A DNA stretch of 64,000 bases from Gaiellasilicea sp963829845 (GCA_963829845.1 CAWHKD010000017.1:123456-187455); one strand, 5' to 3'; shown: positions 1 through 8,642, counted from the stretch's first letter. Notes: a model not told the origin generated them from the sequence alone. Program-made: numbers and translations.

Positions 1-2
1 TC

Positions 3-893
3 GTCGCGCTTCGAGTCAAGGGCGAGACCGCAGACGAGATCGCTGGCTGCGCCGAGGCAATGCGCGAGCACGTCCTTCCGGTCCACCCACGCCGCACCGA
101 CCTCGTCGACACCGCAGGCACGGGCGGCGACGGCGCCAGCACGATCAACATCTCGACGGCGGCCGCAATCGTGGCCGCGGCGGCAGGCGCCGGGGTCGCC
201 AAGCACGGCAATCGAGCCGTATCCTCGGCATCCGGATCGGCGGACGTGCTCGAGGCGCTCGGCTTCCGGCTCGAGCAGCCACCGGAGCGGATCGCGCAAT
301 CGATCGACGAGCTCGGCTTCGGCTTCATGTTCGCGCCCTCGCACCACCCCGCGATGCGCCATGCAGCACCTGTTCGGCGCGACCTCGCGGCGCGTACCGT
401 GTTCAACGTGCTCGGCCCGCTCACGAACCCTGCCGGCGCCCGCGCGCAGGTGATCGGCGTCTATGCGAAGCCACTCGTGCGCACGATCGCGGACGTGTTG
501 GCGCAACTCGGTGCGCGCCGTGCCTTCGTCGTGCACGGCGCGTTCGGAATCGATGAGCTTTCCCCCGCTGGGCCGAACGACGTCTGCGAGGTCGTCGAGG
601 GCGACGTGCACGCGCGTGTGATCGACCCGCTCGAGCTCGGCATCGAGCGCTGCGACCCGGACGAGCTGCGCGGCGGCACGCCGGCCGAGAACGCGCAGGC
701 GATCCGAGACGTCTTCGCCGGCGCGAACGGCGGCCGACGCGACGCGATCCTGCTCAACGCCGCCGGCGCCGTCGCGGCGGCCGGGCACGCCGAGGATCTC
801 GGCGAAGGGCTCGAGCTGGCGCGGGCGGCCGTCGACTCCGGCGCCGCCGCAGCGCGTCTCGACGAGCTGACGAGGTTCACGAATGCGGTTTAG
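3..893 (+). CDS. trpD: Anthranilate phosphoribosyltransferase, 5' end cut by window edge
   Basis: Second step of tryptophan synthesis: transfers phosphoribosyl from PRPP to anthranilate. The reading frame is open from base 3, so the gene starts outside the window; about 297 of the usual ~340 residues are visible. The PRPP/Mg loop DTAGTGGDG lies near visible residue 35, followed by the conserved KHGNRAVSS segment and RTVFNVLGPLTNPA, all typical of TrpD. An internal ATG at 60 is not the real start because the preceding codons read as family sequence (VKGETADEIAGCAEAMREH). The stop overlaps the ATG of the trpC-trpF fusion by 11 bases, so the trp genes are translationally coupled. Confident assignment. 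Confidence 0.95.
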   Translation, partial: VALRVKGETADEIAGCAEAMREHVLPVHPRRTDLVDTAGTGGDGASTINISTAAAIVAAAAGAGVAKHGNRAVSSASGSADVLEALGFRLEQPPERIAQSIDELGFGFMFAPSHHPAMRHAAPVRRDLAARTVFNVLGPLTNPAGARAQVIGVYAKPLVRTIADVLAQLGARRAFVVHGAFGIDELSPAGPNDVCEVVEGDVHARVIDPLELGIERCDPDELRGGTPAENAQAIRDVFAGANGGRRDAILLNAAGAVAAAGHAEDLGEGLELARAAVDSGAAAARLDELTRFTNAV

Positions 894-2040
894 CGACGCG
901 CTCGCCGGTCCGGGCCTCGGAGCGATTGCGGAGATCAAGCGGCGCTCGCCCTCGCTCGGCGACATCCGGCCGGACGCCGACCCAGCGCGGCTCGCGCGCG
1001 AGTACGCGGCAGCCGGCGCCGCCGCCGTCTCCGTCCTCGTCGACGAGCGCTTCGGCGGCAGCTGGGACGATCTGCGCGCCGCGCGCGCCAGCTCGGCCGT
1101 GCCACTCCTCGCCAAGGGCTTCTTCTCGACCGAGGAACACCTGCGGACGGCGAAGGAGGCGGGTGCCGACGCCGTCCTGCTCCTGCTCCGCGATCTCGAC
1201 GACGGGCAGGTGCGCGAGCTGTCGACGCTGGCCGGTGAGCTCCGCCTCGACACGCTCGTCGAGGCGCACGACGCCGATGAGCTCGAGCGGGCGGTGATCC
1301 TGGGCGCCCCCGTGATCGGCGTCAACGCCCGCGATCTCTCCACCTTCGAGATCGATCGCAAGTCCCAGCTCGACCTCGTTGCCCGAATCCCCCCCGACCG
1401 AGTCGCAATCGCTGAGAGCGGCATCCGGACACGCGCCCAGGGGGCTGCGGCCGAGCTGGCCGGTGCCGACGCGATCCTCGTCGGCTCGACCCTGATGCAG
1501 GCGCCGGACCCGGCCGCCACGCTTCGCGAGCTCCTGCGGCGCCCGCTGGTCAAGGTCTGCGGGCTCACGCGCGAGGAGGACGTGGCCGTCGCGGCCGAGG
1601 CCGGCGCCGACCTGGCCGGCTTCGTGCTCGCGCCGGAGAGCCCGCGGGCGGCGAACGACGTCCTGCCGGTGCCCGACGAACTGCTCGCGGTCGCCGTCTG
1701 GGTCGGTGAGGCAGGCACGAGCGGCGCACCGGTCGACCAGGTGCACGAGCGCGAGGAGGGCCGCATCAGAGGCCGGAACGGCGTCCTCCTGCGCGAGGGC
1801 GAGCAGGTCGCTCGCCTGCTCGACCTGCCCTGGGAGGAGGAGGATCCGGGCCACTGGGACCGCGCGGCGGCCGAGCCTGGACGCGTGATGCTCGCCGGCA
1901 GGCTCGCCGCCGACAACGTCGCCGAGGCGATCCGGCGCGTCCGGCCCTGGGCCGTCGACGCCGCCTCTCGACTCGAATCGGCGCCGGGAATCAAGGATCC
2001 CGCGAAGGTGCACGCCTACGTCGAGGCGGCGCGGTCGTGA
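883..2040 (+). CDS. trpC/trpF: Fused indole-3-glycerol-phosphate synthase / phosphoribosylanthranilate isomerase with short isomerase half
   Basis: A 385-residue fusion. Residues 1 to about 220 are an IGPS barrel: the lysine/glutamate motif AEIKRRSPS, the lysine of LLAKGFF, VEAHD, GVNARDL and AESGI are all present, so the synthase half looks active (the usual Asp after the central Lys is Gly). From about 222 the protein reads as TrpF: LVKVCGLTREED supplies the catalytic Cys226, FVLAPESPRA follows, and the end (AGRLAADNVAEAIRRV, ESAPGIKDPAKV) is typical. The TrpF half is only about 164 residues against ~200, and the loop that normally carries the catalytic Asp and the GGTG phosphate motif is replaced by an acidic stretch (PWEEEDPGHWDR). 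Isomerase activity is therefore uncertain. Ends in a GTGA overlap with trpB. Confidence 0.9.
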   Translation: MRFSDALAGPGLGAIAEIKRRSPSLGDIRPDADPARLAREYAAAGAAAVSVLVDERFGGSWDDLRAARASSAVPLLAKGFFSTEEHLRTAKEAGADAVLLLLRDLDDGQVRELSTLAGELRLDTLVEAHDADELERAVILGAPVIGVNARDLSTFEIDRKSQLDLVARIPPDRVAIAESGIRTRAQGAAAELAGADAILVGSTLMQAPDPAATLRELLRRPLVKVCGLTREEDVAVAAEAGADLAGFVLAPESPRAANDVLPVPDELLAVAVWVGEAGTSGAPVDQVHEREEGRIRGRNGVLLREGEQVARLLDLPWEEEDPGHWDRAAAEPGRVMLAGRLAADNVAEAIRRVRPWAVDAASRLESAPGIKDPAKVHAYVEAARS

Positions 2041-3149
2041 CGGAGACGTACGGCGCCTACGGAGGCCGTTACGTCCCCGAGACGCTGATCCCGGCGCTCG
2101 ACGAGCTCACGGCCGCGTGGGAGGAGGCGCTCGTGGACGAGAGCTTCCGAGTCGAGCTGGACGAACTGGCGCGCACCTATGCCGGCCGCCCGACGCCGCT
2201 CACACGTGCCGAGCGGTTCGCGCCCGACAAGCGCCTCTACCTCAAGCGCGAGGATCTGCTTCACACGGGCGCCCACAAGCTCAACAACGCCCTCGGCCAG
2301 GCGGTGCTCGCACGCCGGCTCGGCAAGCAGCGGATCGTCGCCGAGACCGGCGCCGGTCAGCATGGGGTCGCCACTGCGACCGTCTGTGCCCGCTTCGGCC
2401 TCGACTGCGTCGTCTACATGGGCGCCGAGGACATGCGCCGGCAGAAGCCGAACGTCGAGCGGATGGGCCTCCTCGGCGCCGAGGTGCGCCCGGTCGAGTT
2501 CGGGACGAGGACGCTGAAGGAGGCGACCAGCGAGTCGATCCGAGACTGGATCACGAACGTCGAGACGACCCACTACCTGATCGGCTCGTGCGTCGGCCCC
2601 GCCCCGTATCCGGCGATTGTGCGCGAGCTGCAGGCTGTGATCGGCCGCGAGACGCGTACGCAGATCCTCGAGGCTGAGGGCCGGCTTCCTGACGCCGTGA
2701 TCGCGTGCGTCGGCGGTGGCTCGAACGCAATCGGGATGTTCGCCGGTTTCCTCGAAGACACGGAGATCGAGATCATCGGCGTCGAGGCCGCCGGCGCGGC
2801 GAGCCTCGGGACCGGCCGTGCCGGGGTCCTCCACGGCTCGCGCTCGTCGGTGCTCGCCGACGAGGACGGCCAGATCCAGGACGCCCACTCGATCTCGGCC
2901 GGGCTCGACTATCCCGGCGTCGGCCCCGAGCACGCCTACCTGCGCGACACGGGCCGCGCCCGTTACGTCGGTACGACCGACGACGAGGCGCTGGACGCGT
3001 TCCGGCGGCTGACCCGGACCGAGGGGATCATCCCGGCGCTCGAGCCGTCCCACGCGCTCGCGCGGGTCGACGAGCTCGACGCCGCGCTCGTCGTGGTCTG
3101 CCTCTCGGGCCGCGGCGACAAGGACCTCGCCGAGGTGCTCGCCCGTTGA
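2037..3149 (+). CDS. trpB: Tryptophan synthase beta chain
   Basis: Condenses indole with serine to tryptophan using PLP; partner of TrpA. Starts at GTG 2037, overlapping the trpCF stop by four bases. The N-terminal GAYGGRYVPETL segment, the PLP lysine in HTGAHKLNN (Lys81), the GAGQHGVATA substrate loop and the phosphate-binding VGGGSNAIG motif are all visible, and the end matches LVVCLSGRGDKDL. Length 370 is slightly short of the usual ~400 because the N-terminus is compact. In most relatives trpA follows directly; here a remnant reading frame (3146-3343) separates the two genes. Confidence 0.97.
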   Translation: MTETYGAYGGRYVPETLIPALDELTAAWEEALVDESFRVELDELARTYAGRPTPLTRAERFAPDKRLYLKREDLLHTGAHKLNNALGQAVLARRLGKQRIVAETGAGQHGVATATVCARFGLDCVVYMGAEDMRRQKPNVERMGLLGAEVRPVEFGTRTLKEATSESIRDWITNVETTHYLIGSCVGPAPYPAIVRELQAVIGRETRTQILEAEGRLPDAVIACVGGGSNAIGMFAGFLEDTEIEIIGVEAAGAASLGTGRAGVLHGSRSSVLADEDGQIQDAHSISAGLDYPGVGPEHAYLRDTGRARYVGTTDDEALDAFRRLTRTEGIIPALEPSHALARVDELDAALVVVCLSGRGDKDLAEVLAR

Positions 3150-3343
3150 GGCAGGACTACGAGCGCCAGCACACGGCCGCCTTCTTCGACGAGTACGCCG
3201 AACAGGAATGGACGCGCTTCGACGAAGGACGCACGCCACCCCAGAGCGTCGCCGTTCATCTGGCCAAACTGCGCGAGTTCGCCAGGGTCGGCGACCGCGT
3301 CCTCGACGGCGAGCACATCCTCGCGGTGGTGCGGAAACCATGA
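3146..3343 (+). pseudogene. Remnant of a class I SAM-methyltransferase gene collapsed between trpB and trpA
   Basis: A 65-codon frame overlaps the trpB stop by four bases (TTG start) and ends by overlapping the trpA ATG by four bases. Residues 1 to ~52 look like the N-terminus of a small methyltransferase: FFDEYAEQEWTRFDE, then a helix leading to VGDRVLD, which normally enters the SAM-binding glycine motif. Instead of the glycine loop and the rest of the domain the frame runs straight into GEHILAVVRKP, which resembles the last strand of the same family. The simplest reading is an in-frame internal deletion that kept both ends and the translational coupling. No catalytic function is expected. 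Alternative: a genuine small peptide kept for coupling. Confidence 0.55.
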
Positions 3344-4038
3344 GCAAGACACTCGCGATCTACCTCATGTCCGGGCCGGACACGCCGGCGCTGGCGGAGG
3401 CGGCCGTCGAGGGCGGAGCCGACCTCGTGGAGCTCGGCTTCCCCTTCTCCGACCCGCTTGCCGACGGGCCGGTCATCCGCCGTGCCGCCGAGAAGGCACT
3501 CGCGCAGGGGATGCGGACGCGAGCCTGTCTCGAGTGCCTTGCCGCGACCCGGGAGCGAGTGGAAGTGCCGCTCGTCCCGATGACGTACGCGTCGCTGCTC
3601 GAGGCCTACGGCTGGGACCGCTTCGCGGCGGACTCGCGCTCGGCCGGCGCAGCCAGCCTGATCGTGGCCGACCTCCCTGCCGGCGATCGGCCAGGCCTGC
3701 AGCGGGTGCAGCTCGTGGCGCCCACCTCCACGGACGAGCGCCTGCGGATTGCGGCCCGCGAGACGGACGGCTGGCTCTACCTCGTCACCGTCACCGGTAC
3801 CACAGGAGCGCGCTCCGGGCTCTCCGCGTCGCTGGCTCGGCTGGCCGAGCGTGCGCGCGCGGCCGCGCCAGGGGTGGCGCTCTACGCCGGCTTCGGGATC
3901 TCGACGCCGGCTGATGCCCGGGCCGCCGCCGAGCTCACCGACGGCGTCGTCGTCGGCTCCCGTGCACTCGAAGCCGCCGAGGGCGGACCCGCCGCGCTGC
4001 GCGACTACGTGCGCTCCCTCCGCGACGCGCTTGATTGA
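3340..4038 (+). CDS. trpA: Tryptophan synthase alpha chain
   Basis: Cleaves indole-3-glycerol phosphate to indole for TrpB. ATG at 3340 overlaps the preceding remnant by four bases. Catalytic Glu31 (VELGFPFSDP) and Asp42 (LADGP), equivalents of Glu49 and Asp60 of the enterobacterial enzyme, are present, as are VAPTSTDERL, the VTGTTGAR loop and the phosphate-binding GFGIST and GVVVGSRAL segments. At 232 residues it is shorter than the usual ~265: the N-terminus and the stretch between the DLP and VAPTST strands are both compact. Last gene of the trp operon seen here; about 160 bases without a convincing gene follow. Confidence 0.95.
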   Translation: MSKTLAIYLMSGPDTPALAEAAVEGGADLVELGFPFSDPLADGPVIRRAAEKALAQGMRTRACLECLAATRERVEVPLVPMTYASLLEAYGWDRFAADSRSAGAASLIVADLPAGDRPGLQRVQLVAPTSTDERLRIAARETDGWLYLVTVTGTTGARSGLSASLARLAERARAAAPGVALYAGFGISTPADARAAAELTDGVVVGSRALEAAEGGPAALRDYVRSLRDALD

Positions 4039-4197
4039 GCGAGAGACCTACCCCGAATCGGCGAGTGCCTCCGCGCCGCACCGGGGACGACTGGCACGCG
4101 AATCCGGGGATACAGCCGCTCTGGAGTCTGGTCAAGATTGACGAAGTCGTCGTATGTGCCGGTGTGCACATGCTTATCCTCGCCGCAAGGGGGACAG

Positions 4198-4506
4198 ATG
4201 GGAAAGTTCGAGCCGCTGGCTCCGTCCAAGCGTGTCCGGATCGTGCTCTGCTCCGCTGCATTTGCGATCGCTGCGATCGCGCCCGGCGCAGGCTTCGCCG
4301 CAGACTGGTCATCCGGGATCACGGCACCGACCGCCGACTGGTCGTCGGGCCGCACCTCGCCGGCCGCCGACTGGTCGTCGAGCAAGCGTTCGCCCAAGGC
4401 CGACTGGTCCTCGAGCAAGCGTTCGCCGAAGGCCGATTGGTCGTCGAGCAAGGTCGCTCCGAAGGCAGATTGGAGCTCTCGCTACCGGGCGAGCGCACTC
4501 CGCTAG
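4198..4506 (+). CDS. Small secreted protein of six ADWSS repeats (unknown function)
   Basis: A 102-residue protein. The start at ATG 4198 is chosen because a strong Shine-Dalgarno-like AAGGGGG ends five bases upstream. Residues 1-34 look like a Sec signal peptide (basic N-terminus, hydrophobic core with AAFAIAAIAPGAGFA and an AxA-type cleavage site). The mature part is six tandem copies of an 11-residue unit beginning ADWSS at residues 35, 46, 57, 68, 79 and 90, each followed by a short basic/Ser/Pro linker such as SKRSPK. No cysteine after the signal, no enzyme motif. I do not recognise a family. A stable hairpin follows the stop, so it is probably a single-gene transcript. Confidence 0.7.
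   Translation: MGKFEPLAPSKRVRIVLCSAAFAIAAIAPGAGFAADWSSGITAPTADWSSGRTSPAADWSSSKRSPKADWSSSKRSPKADWSSSKVAPKADWSSRYRASALR
4300..4497 (+). repeat. 33-bp coding tandem repeat, six units
   Basis: Six in-frame copies of a 33-base unit encode the ADWSS repeat. The third to fifth copies are the most alike (linkers SKRSPK, SKRSPK, SKVAPK), while the first two and the last diverge, a pattern expected from slippage or unequal crossing-over in the middle of the array. Confidence 0.8.
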
Positions 4507-4512
4507 CGCCTA

Positions 4513-4530
4513 CTCCCCCGAACGGGGGAG
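4513..4530 (+). terminator. GC hairpin after the ADWSS gene
   Basis: Seven base pairs, CTCCCCC against GGGGGAG, with a GAAC loop, seven bases after the stop codon. There is no T-run, so it may be a weak or factor-aided terminator. Two GGTACC palindromes eight bases apart (4558-4577) lie just downstream, before the kinase gene. Confidence 0.4.
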
Positions 4531-4647
4531 GCCGACCCCCGTAACGGCGTAGACGGTGGTACCTCGGTTGGGGTACCGTCGTCACGGTCTGCTGCCGATT
4601 GTCAGGAGACACCGCGGTCGGCGCGGTTTGTCCCCTACCTTGACGAG

Positions 4648-6888
4648 GTGCGGCAGTTGAGCAGCGTCCCAGCAGTAGCCGAGCGAGCCGGGTGGCAGAC
4701 CCGGCGCGTGCGCCGCCTGCCCCAGATCGCTGCTCTCTACGTCGGCGCAATCTGCCTCGCGGCCCTCGCCGCCGCCGCAGCGTCACTCGCCCACCACGGG
4801 GCGGACGGACACGACTGGACAGCCTTCGCGCTGCTGCTGCCGCTGGCAGCGGTCGCGCCCTTCTTCCGCGTCGCGGTCGGCCGCAACTACAGCCTGCACA
4901 CCGGTGCCGCGTTCATCGTCGCGGGCGCACTCGTGCTCCACCCGCTGATGGTCCTCGCCCTCGTCGCCGCGCTGCATATCCCACAGTTCGTGCGCGGGCG
5001 CTACCCGTGGTACATCCAGCTGTTCAACCTCGCCAACTATGTCCTGAGCGCACTGGCCGCCTGGCTCGCGGTCGGGGTGATCCGTGGCGACGGCGACTTC
5101 CGCTTCGCAGCTGCCGGCGTCGCGGCTGCGATCACGTTCGTCGCGGTCAACCACGCGCTGCTCGCCGTGATGCTGCGTCTCGGGCGCGGCCACAGCTTCC
5201 GGCAGAGCGGCCTCTTCTCCTCGTCCGGGCTCGCGATCGAACTCGTGCTCGTCGGCCTCGGTGTAGCGGTCGGAGCCTTCGCCCACTTCAACCCCTGGAT
5301 CCTGCCCGTGCTGATCGCGCCGCTCGTGCTTGCTCACCGATCGCTCGCCACGGTGGCGCTGCTGCGCGAGAGCGAGGAGCGCTTCCGGACCATGTTCGCC
5401 GCGGCGCCGACGGCGATCATGCTGTTCGACCGCGAAGGCAGAGTCCTCGCCGCGAACCGCTCCGCGGAATCGCTGTTCGGCTACGCCGAGCAGGAGCTCG
5501 TGGGCAAGCTCCCAACCGCGCTGCGGCATCCGGACGACGTTGCCGCCGAAAGCGATCCGTTCGTCGAGCTGGTGAGGGGCGAGCGTGACTCGTATCGACG
5601 CTTCGTGACCAAGTCGGGCTCGACCGTTGTCGCGCACGTCGCGACCGCGCTCGTCCGCGACGCCGACGGAAAGCCGAGCTACCTGATCGGCATGGCCGAG
5701 GACGTGACGGAGCAGCGTCAGCTCGAGGAGCAGTTGCGCCAGAGCCAGAAGCTGGAGGCGATCGGCCGCCTGGCCGGCGGCGTCGCGCACGACTTCAACA
5801 ATATGCTGACCGCGATCGGCGGCTACACCGCGCTTGCCCTCGAGCACGCGCAGACCGGTTCCACCCTCCACGGCGATCTCGAGGAGATCCGCAAGGCGAC
5901 CGACCGCGCCGCGATGCTGACACGCCAGCTGCTGGCTTTCAGCCGCAAGCAGGTCCTGATGCCGGAGCTCCTCAACCTGAACGGCATCGTTCTCGAGCTG
6001 GAGTCGATGCTCCGCCCGTTGATCGGCGAGGACGTACAGCTGTCGACGCAGCTCGATCCCACGCTCGGGCCGATCGAGGCCGACCCCGGCCAGCTGCACC
6101 AGGTCGTGATGAACCTCGTCGTCAACGCCCGCGACGCGATCCCGAGCGGTGGTGCGATCACAGTCGTGACCGCGAACGCCGACATCGGCGAGAACGAGGA
6201 TGCGATCGAGCCCGGCTCCTACGTCACGCTGACCGTCCGCGACACCGGCGAGGGGATCGACGAGCAGACGCTCCGCCAGATCTTCGAGCCGTTCTTCACC
6301 ACCAAGGACGCAGGCAGAGGCACGGGCCTGGGACTCGCCACCGTCTACGGCATCGTCAAACAAAGCGGCGGCTACGTGGCCGTCGACAGCGAACTGGGCG
6401 TCGGCTCGGCCTTCACGATCTACCTCCGCCGCGCCGACGGCGTCGTGCCAGAGCCCGCCGAGCCTGCGCACGAGCCGGCGCCCGTCGCGGTGGCGTCGAC
6501 GTCGGCGCTCGCCGCGACATCGACCCGCGTGCTGGTGGTCGAGGACGAGGAGGTGATCCGCGGCCTGGTCGATCAGATCCTGCGGGGCGACGGCTACGAG
6601 GTGTTGCTCGCGGCGGACGGTGACGAGGCGGTCGAGCTGGCCGACGGCAACCGCGTCGACGTGCTGCTGACCGACCTGACGATGCCGGGGATCGGCGGCC
6701 ACGAGCTCGCGGACAAGCTGCGCGCGGACGCGCCGGCACTGAAGGTGATGTTCATGTCGGGCTTCGCCGAGGGAGGCGACTTCTCCGCCACGGCGCTGCC
6801 CCCGGCCACCGCATTCCTCGAGAAGCCGTTCACGTTCACGATGCTGAGCGAGCGGATGCGCGAGCTGATCGCCGAGCCGCTGGACTAG
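4648..6888 (+). CDS. Membrane hybrid sensor histidine kinase with PAS and receiver domains
   Basis: A 746-residue two-component sensor. Residues ~25-235 form about seven hydrophobic segments (a MASE-like sensor region); ~240-365 is a PAS domain beginning ERFRTMFAAAPTAIMLFDREGRV; ~371-437 is the dimerisation domain with phospho-acceptor His381 in GVAHDFNNML; the ATPase domain shows NLVVNARDAI, DTGEGID, FEPFFTTK and GTGLGLATVYG; ~628-742 is a receiver with Asp676 in VLLTDLTMPG. The AHDFNN box marks the family of PAS/hybrid kinases. GTG 4648 is the first plausible start. No dedicated response regulator lies next to it, so the output partner is unknown. Confidence 0.9.
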   Translation: MRQLSSVPAVAERAGWQTRRVRRLPQIAALYVGAICLAALAAAAASLAHHGADGHDWTAFALLLPLAAVAPFFRVAVGRNYSLHTGAAFIVAGALVLHPLMVLALVAALHIPQFVRGRYPWYIQLFNLANYVLSALAAWLAVGVIRGDGDFRFAAAGVAAAITFVAVNHALLAVMLRLGRGHSFRQSGLFSSSGLAIELVLVGLGVAVGAFAHFNPWILPVLIAPLVLAHRSLATVALLRESEERFRTMFAAAPTAIMLFDREGRVLAANRSAESLFGYAEQELVGKLPTALRHPDDVAAESDPFVELVRGERDSYRRFVTKSGSTVVAHVATALVRDADGKPSYLIGMAEDVTEQRQLEEQLRQSQKLEAIGRLAGGVAHDFNNMLTAIGGYTALALEHAQTGSTLHGDLEEIRKATDRAAMLTRQLLAFSRKQVLMPELLNLNGIVLELESMLRPLIGEDVQLSTQLDPTLGPIEADPGQLHQVVMNLVVNARDAIPSGGAITVVTANADIGENEDAIEPGSYVTLTVRDTGEGIDEQTLRQIFEPFFTTKDAGRGTGLGLATVYGIVKQSGGYVAVDSELGVGSAFTIYLRRADGVVPEPAEPAHEPAPVAVASTSALAATSTRVLVVEDEEVIRGLVDQILRGDGYEVLLAADGDEAVELADGNRVDVLLTDLTMPGIGGHELADKLRADAPALKVMFMSGFAEGGDFSATALPPATAFLEKPFTFTMLSERMRELIAEPLD

Positions 6889-6985
6889 AGCGGCTGGTTT
6901 ACTCTAACTAAACTTCTGTTCGATCGTCTTACGCCCTGAGGGACACGGCCGCCGCCGGCGGCCCGCGACCGAAAGGGAAAGTCCG

Positions 6986-8641
6986 ATGCAGAAGAAGCTT
7001 CTGCCCGCGCTCACTGTCACGGTGATCGGGGCAAGCCTGCTCGTCGGCGCGGCGTTCGCGAGCTCTGCCTCGAGCGCGGACCCGGCCAAGGCCGGCGGCT
7101 CTGAGGCGAAGCGCGGCGGCACGCTGCGCGTGAACCTCTCGACGACCGACTTCGAGTTCCTCGACCCGGCGCTCTCCTACGACGCCCCGGGCTGGCAAGT
7201 CCTCTACATGACGAACCTGATGCTCCTCAACTACCCGGACAAGCCGGCTCCGGAAGGCTCGCGGCTCGTGCCCGACGCGGCCACCGGGTTCCCTCGCGTC
7301 TCGCGCGACGGGCGGACGTACACGTTCACGATCAAGCCCGGCCTTCGCTTCAGCGACGGCTCCGCCGTCACCGCTGCAGCGTTCAAGCGCGCCTTCGAGC
7401 GGGCCGCGAACCAGCAGCAGGGCTCGCCCGCGATCGCGTTCATGCACGACGTCCTCGGCGCCGACGAGCGGAACGAGGGCAAGGCGGGAGCCGTGGCGGG
7501 CGTCGCCGCGAGGGGCCAGACGCTGACGATCCGGCTCAAGAAGGCGAATCCGACCTTCCTGGCCGAGATCGCGATGCCGTTCTTCGCAGCGGTCAAGCCG
7601 AGCATGGCGATCGACGCCAAGGGGATCAGCGTCTACCCGTCCGCCGGCCCGTACCGAATCGCGAGCCGGACGGTCGGCAGCCAGGTCGTGCTCGAGCGGA
7701 ACCGCTTCTACAAGGGCAACCGTCCGGCGAACGCGGACCGGATCGTGATCACGACGAACACGGACGTGAACCAGAGCCTGCTCCAGGTGCGCGCCGGCCA
7801 GATCGACTACGACCAGTACGGCCTGCCGCCGACGGCGCACGACGACCTCTCGCGCCAGTACGGCGTCAAGAAGGGCGGCGACGGCCGGTATTTCGTCAAC
7901 ACCGGCATCAACACCGTCTACCTCGCCCTGAACACGTCCCGCCCGGCTTTCCAGAAGGTCAACCTGCGCAAGGCGGTCAACCACGCGATCGACCGGCCGT
8001 CGATGCTCCGCGTCGCCGGCAAGTACGCCGGCAAGCGCACCGACCAGATCCTGCCGCCGAACATGCAGGGGTTCCGCGACGAGAATCTCTACCCGATCAA
8101 GGGCGCCAACCCCATCCGCGGCCGCGCGCTCGCGAACGGGTCGAAGGACGAGATCACGCTGCTCTACCCGACGAGCCCGACGTCGATCGCGCGGGCGCAG
8201 ATCCTCAAGTTCAACCTCGAGCAGATCGGCCTCAGCGTGACGCTGAAGCCGCAGCCGTTCGCCGTCGCACTCCGCACGGCGGGCACCCGCGGCTCCGACT
8301 TCGACGCGTTCCTGATCGCCTGGTTCGCGGACTACCCCGACCCGTTCGACTTCATCAACGTGCTGCTCGACGGGCAGAACATCCAGGCGGCGAACAACTC
8401 GAACTACTCGTACCTGAACAGCCCCAAGTACAACAAGCTGATGATCGATGCCTCGAAGCTCTCGGGCGCAGGGCGCTACGACGCGTACGGGAAGCTCGAC
8501 GTCGACATGATGCGGAACGCCGCTCCGTGGGCGCCGCTCTCGAATGGCAACGTGCGCGAGTTCATCTCCTCGCGTGTCACGAACTACCTGTTCCACCCCG
8601 TGTACGGCGGCGCGATCATGAACGCGCTCGCGCTGCGCTAA
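6986..8641 (+). CDS. ABC transporter peptide-type substrate-binding protein (SBP family 5), orphan
   Basis: A 551-residue extracytoplasmic binding protein of the oligopeptide/dipeptide/nickel family. A signal peptide covers residues 1 to ~27 (KKLLPALTVTVIGASLLVGAAFA); there is no lipobox cysteine, so it is not an obvious lipoprotein. The KRGGTLRVNLSTTDFEFLDPAL opening, the GRTYTFTIKPGLRFSDGSAVTA segment and NLRKAVNHAIDRPSM are characteristic. A GAAAGGGAAAG ribosome site precedes the ATG. No permease or ATPase genes accompany it; the next gene is AlgH-like, so it must share a transporter encoded elsewhere or act alone. The substrate cannot be told from sequence. Confidence 0.88.
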   Translation: MQKKLLPALTVTVIGASLLVGAAFASSASSADPAKAGGSEAKRGGTLRVNLSTTDFEFLDPALSYDAPGWQVLYMTNLMLLNYPDKPAPEGSRLVPDAATGFPRVSRDGRTYTFTIKPGLRFSDGSAVTAAAFKRAFERAANQQQGSPAIAFMHDVLGADERNEGKAGAVAGVAARGQTLTIRLKKANPTFLAEIAMPFFAAVKPSMAIDAKGISVYPSAGPYRIASRTVGSQVVLERNRFYKGNRPANADRIVITTNTDVNQSLLQVRAGQIDYDQYGLPPTAHDDLSRQYGVKKGGDGRYFVNTGINTVYLALNTSRPAFQKVNLRKAVNHAIDRPSMLRVAGKYAGKRTDQILPPNMQGFRDENLYPIKGANPIRGRALANGSKDEITLLYPTSPTSIARAQILKFNLEQIGLSVTLKPQPFAVALRTAGTRGSDFDAFLIAWFADYPDPFDFINVLLDGQNIQAANNSNYSYLNSPKYNKLMIDASKLSGAGRYDAYGKLDVDMMRNAAPWAPLSNGNVREFISSRVTNYLFHPVYGGAIMNALALR

Positions 8642-8642
8642 G

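Noticed and set aside
4035..4544. A 169-aa forward frame over the ADWSS gene, and an earlier ATG (4138) for the ADWSS gene
   Set aside because: The 169-aa frame lacks any motif. The 4138 start would put ~20 polar residues before the signal peptide and has no ribosome site, unlike 4198.
4513..4577. The GGTACC palindromes upstream of the hybrid kinase as a phosphorelay operator
   Set aside because: Two GGTACC sites eight bases apart are suggestive, but with no other copy and no matching response regulator they are only restriction-like palindromes.
461..6702. Long reverse-strand frames (139 aa at 461-880, 378 aa at 877-2013, 443 aa at 2016-3347, 639 aa at 4783-6702)
   Set aside because: Each lies opposite a clear trp or kinase gene. 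Their composition (Ala/Arg/Ser or Asp/Arg/Gln rich, no motifs) is what GC-rich antisense frames give.
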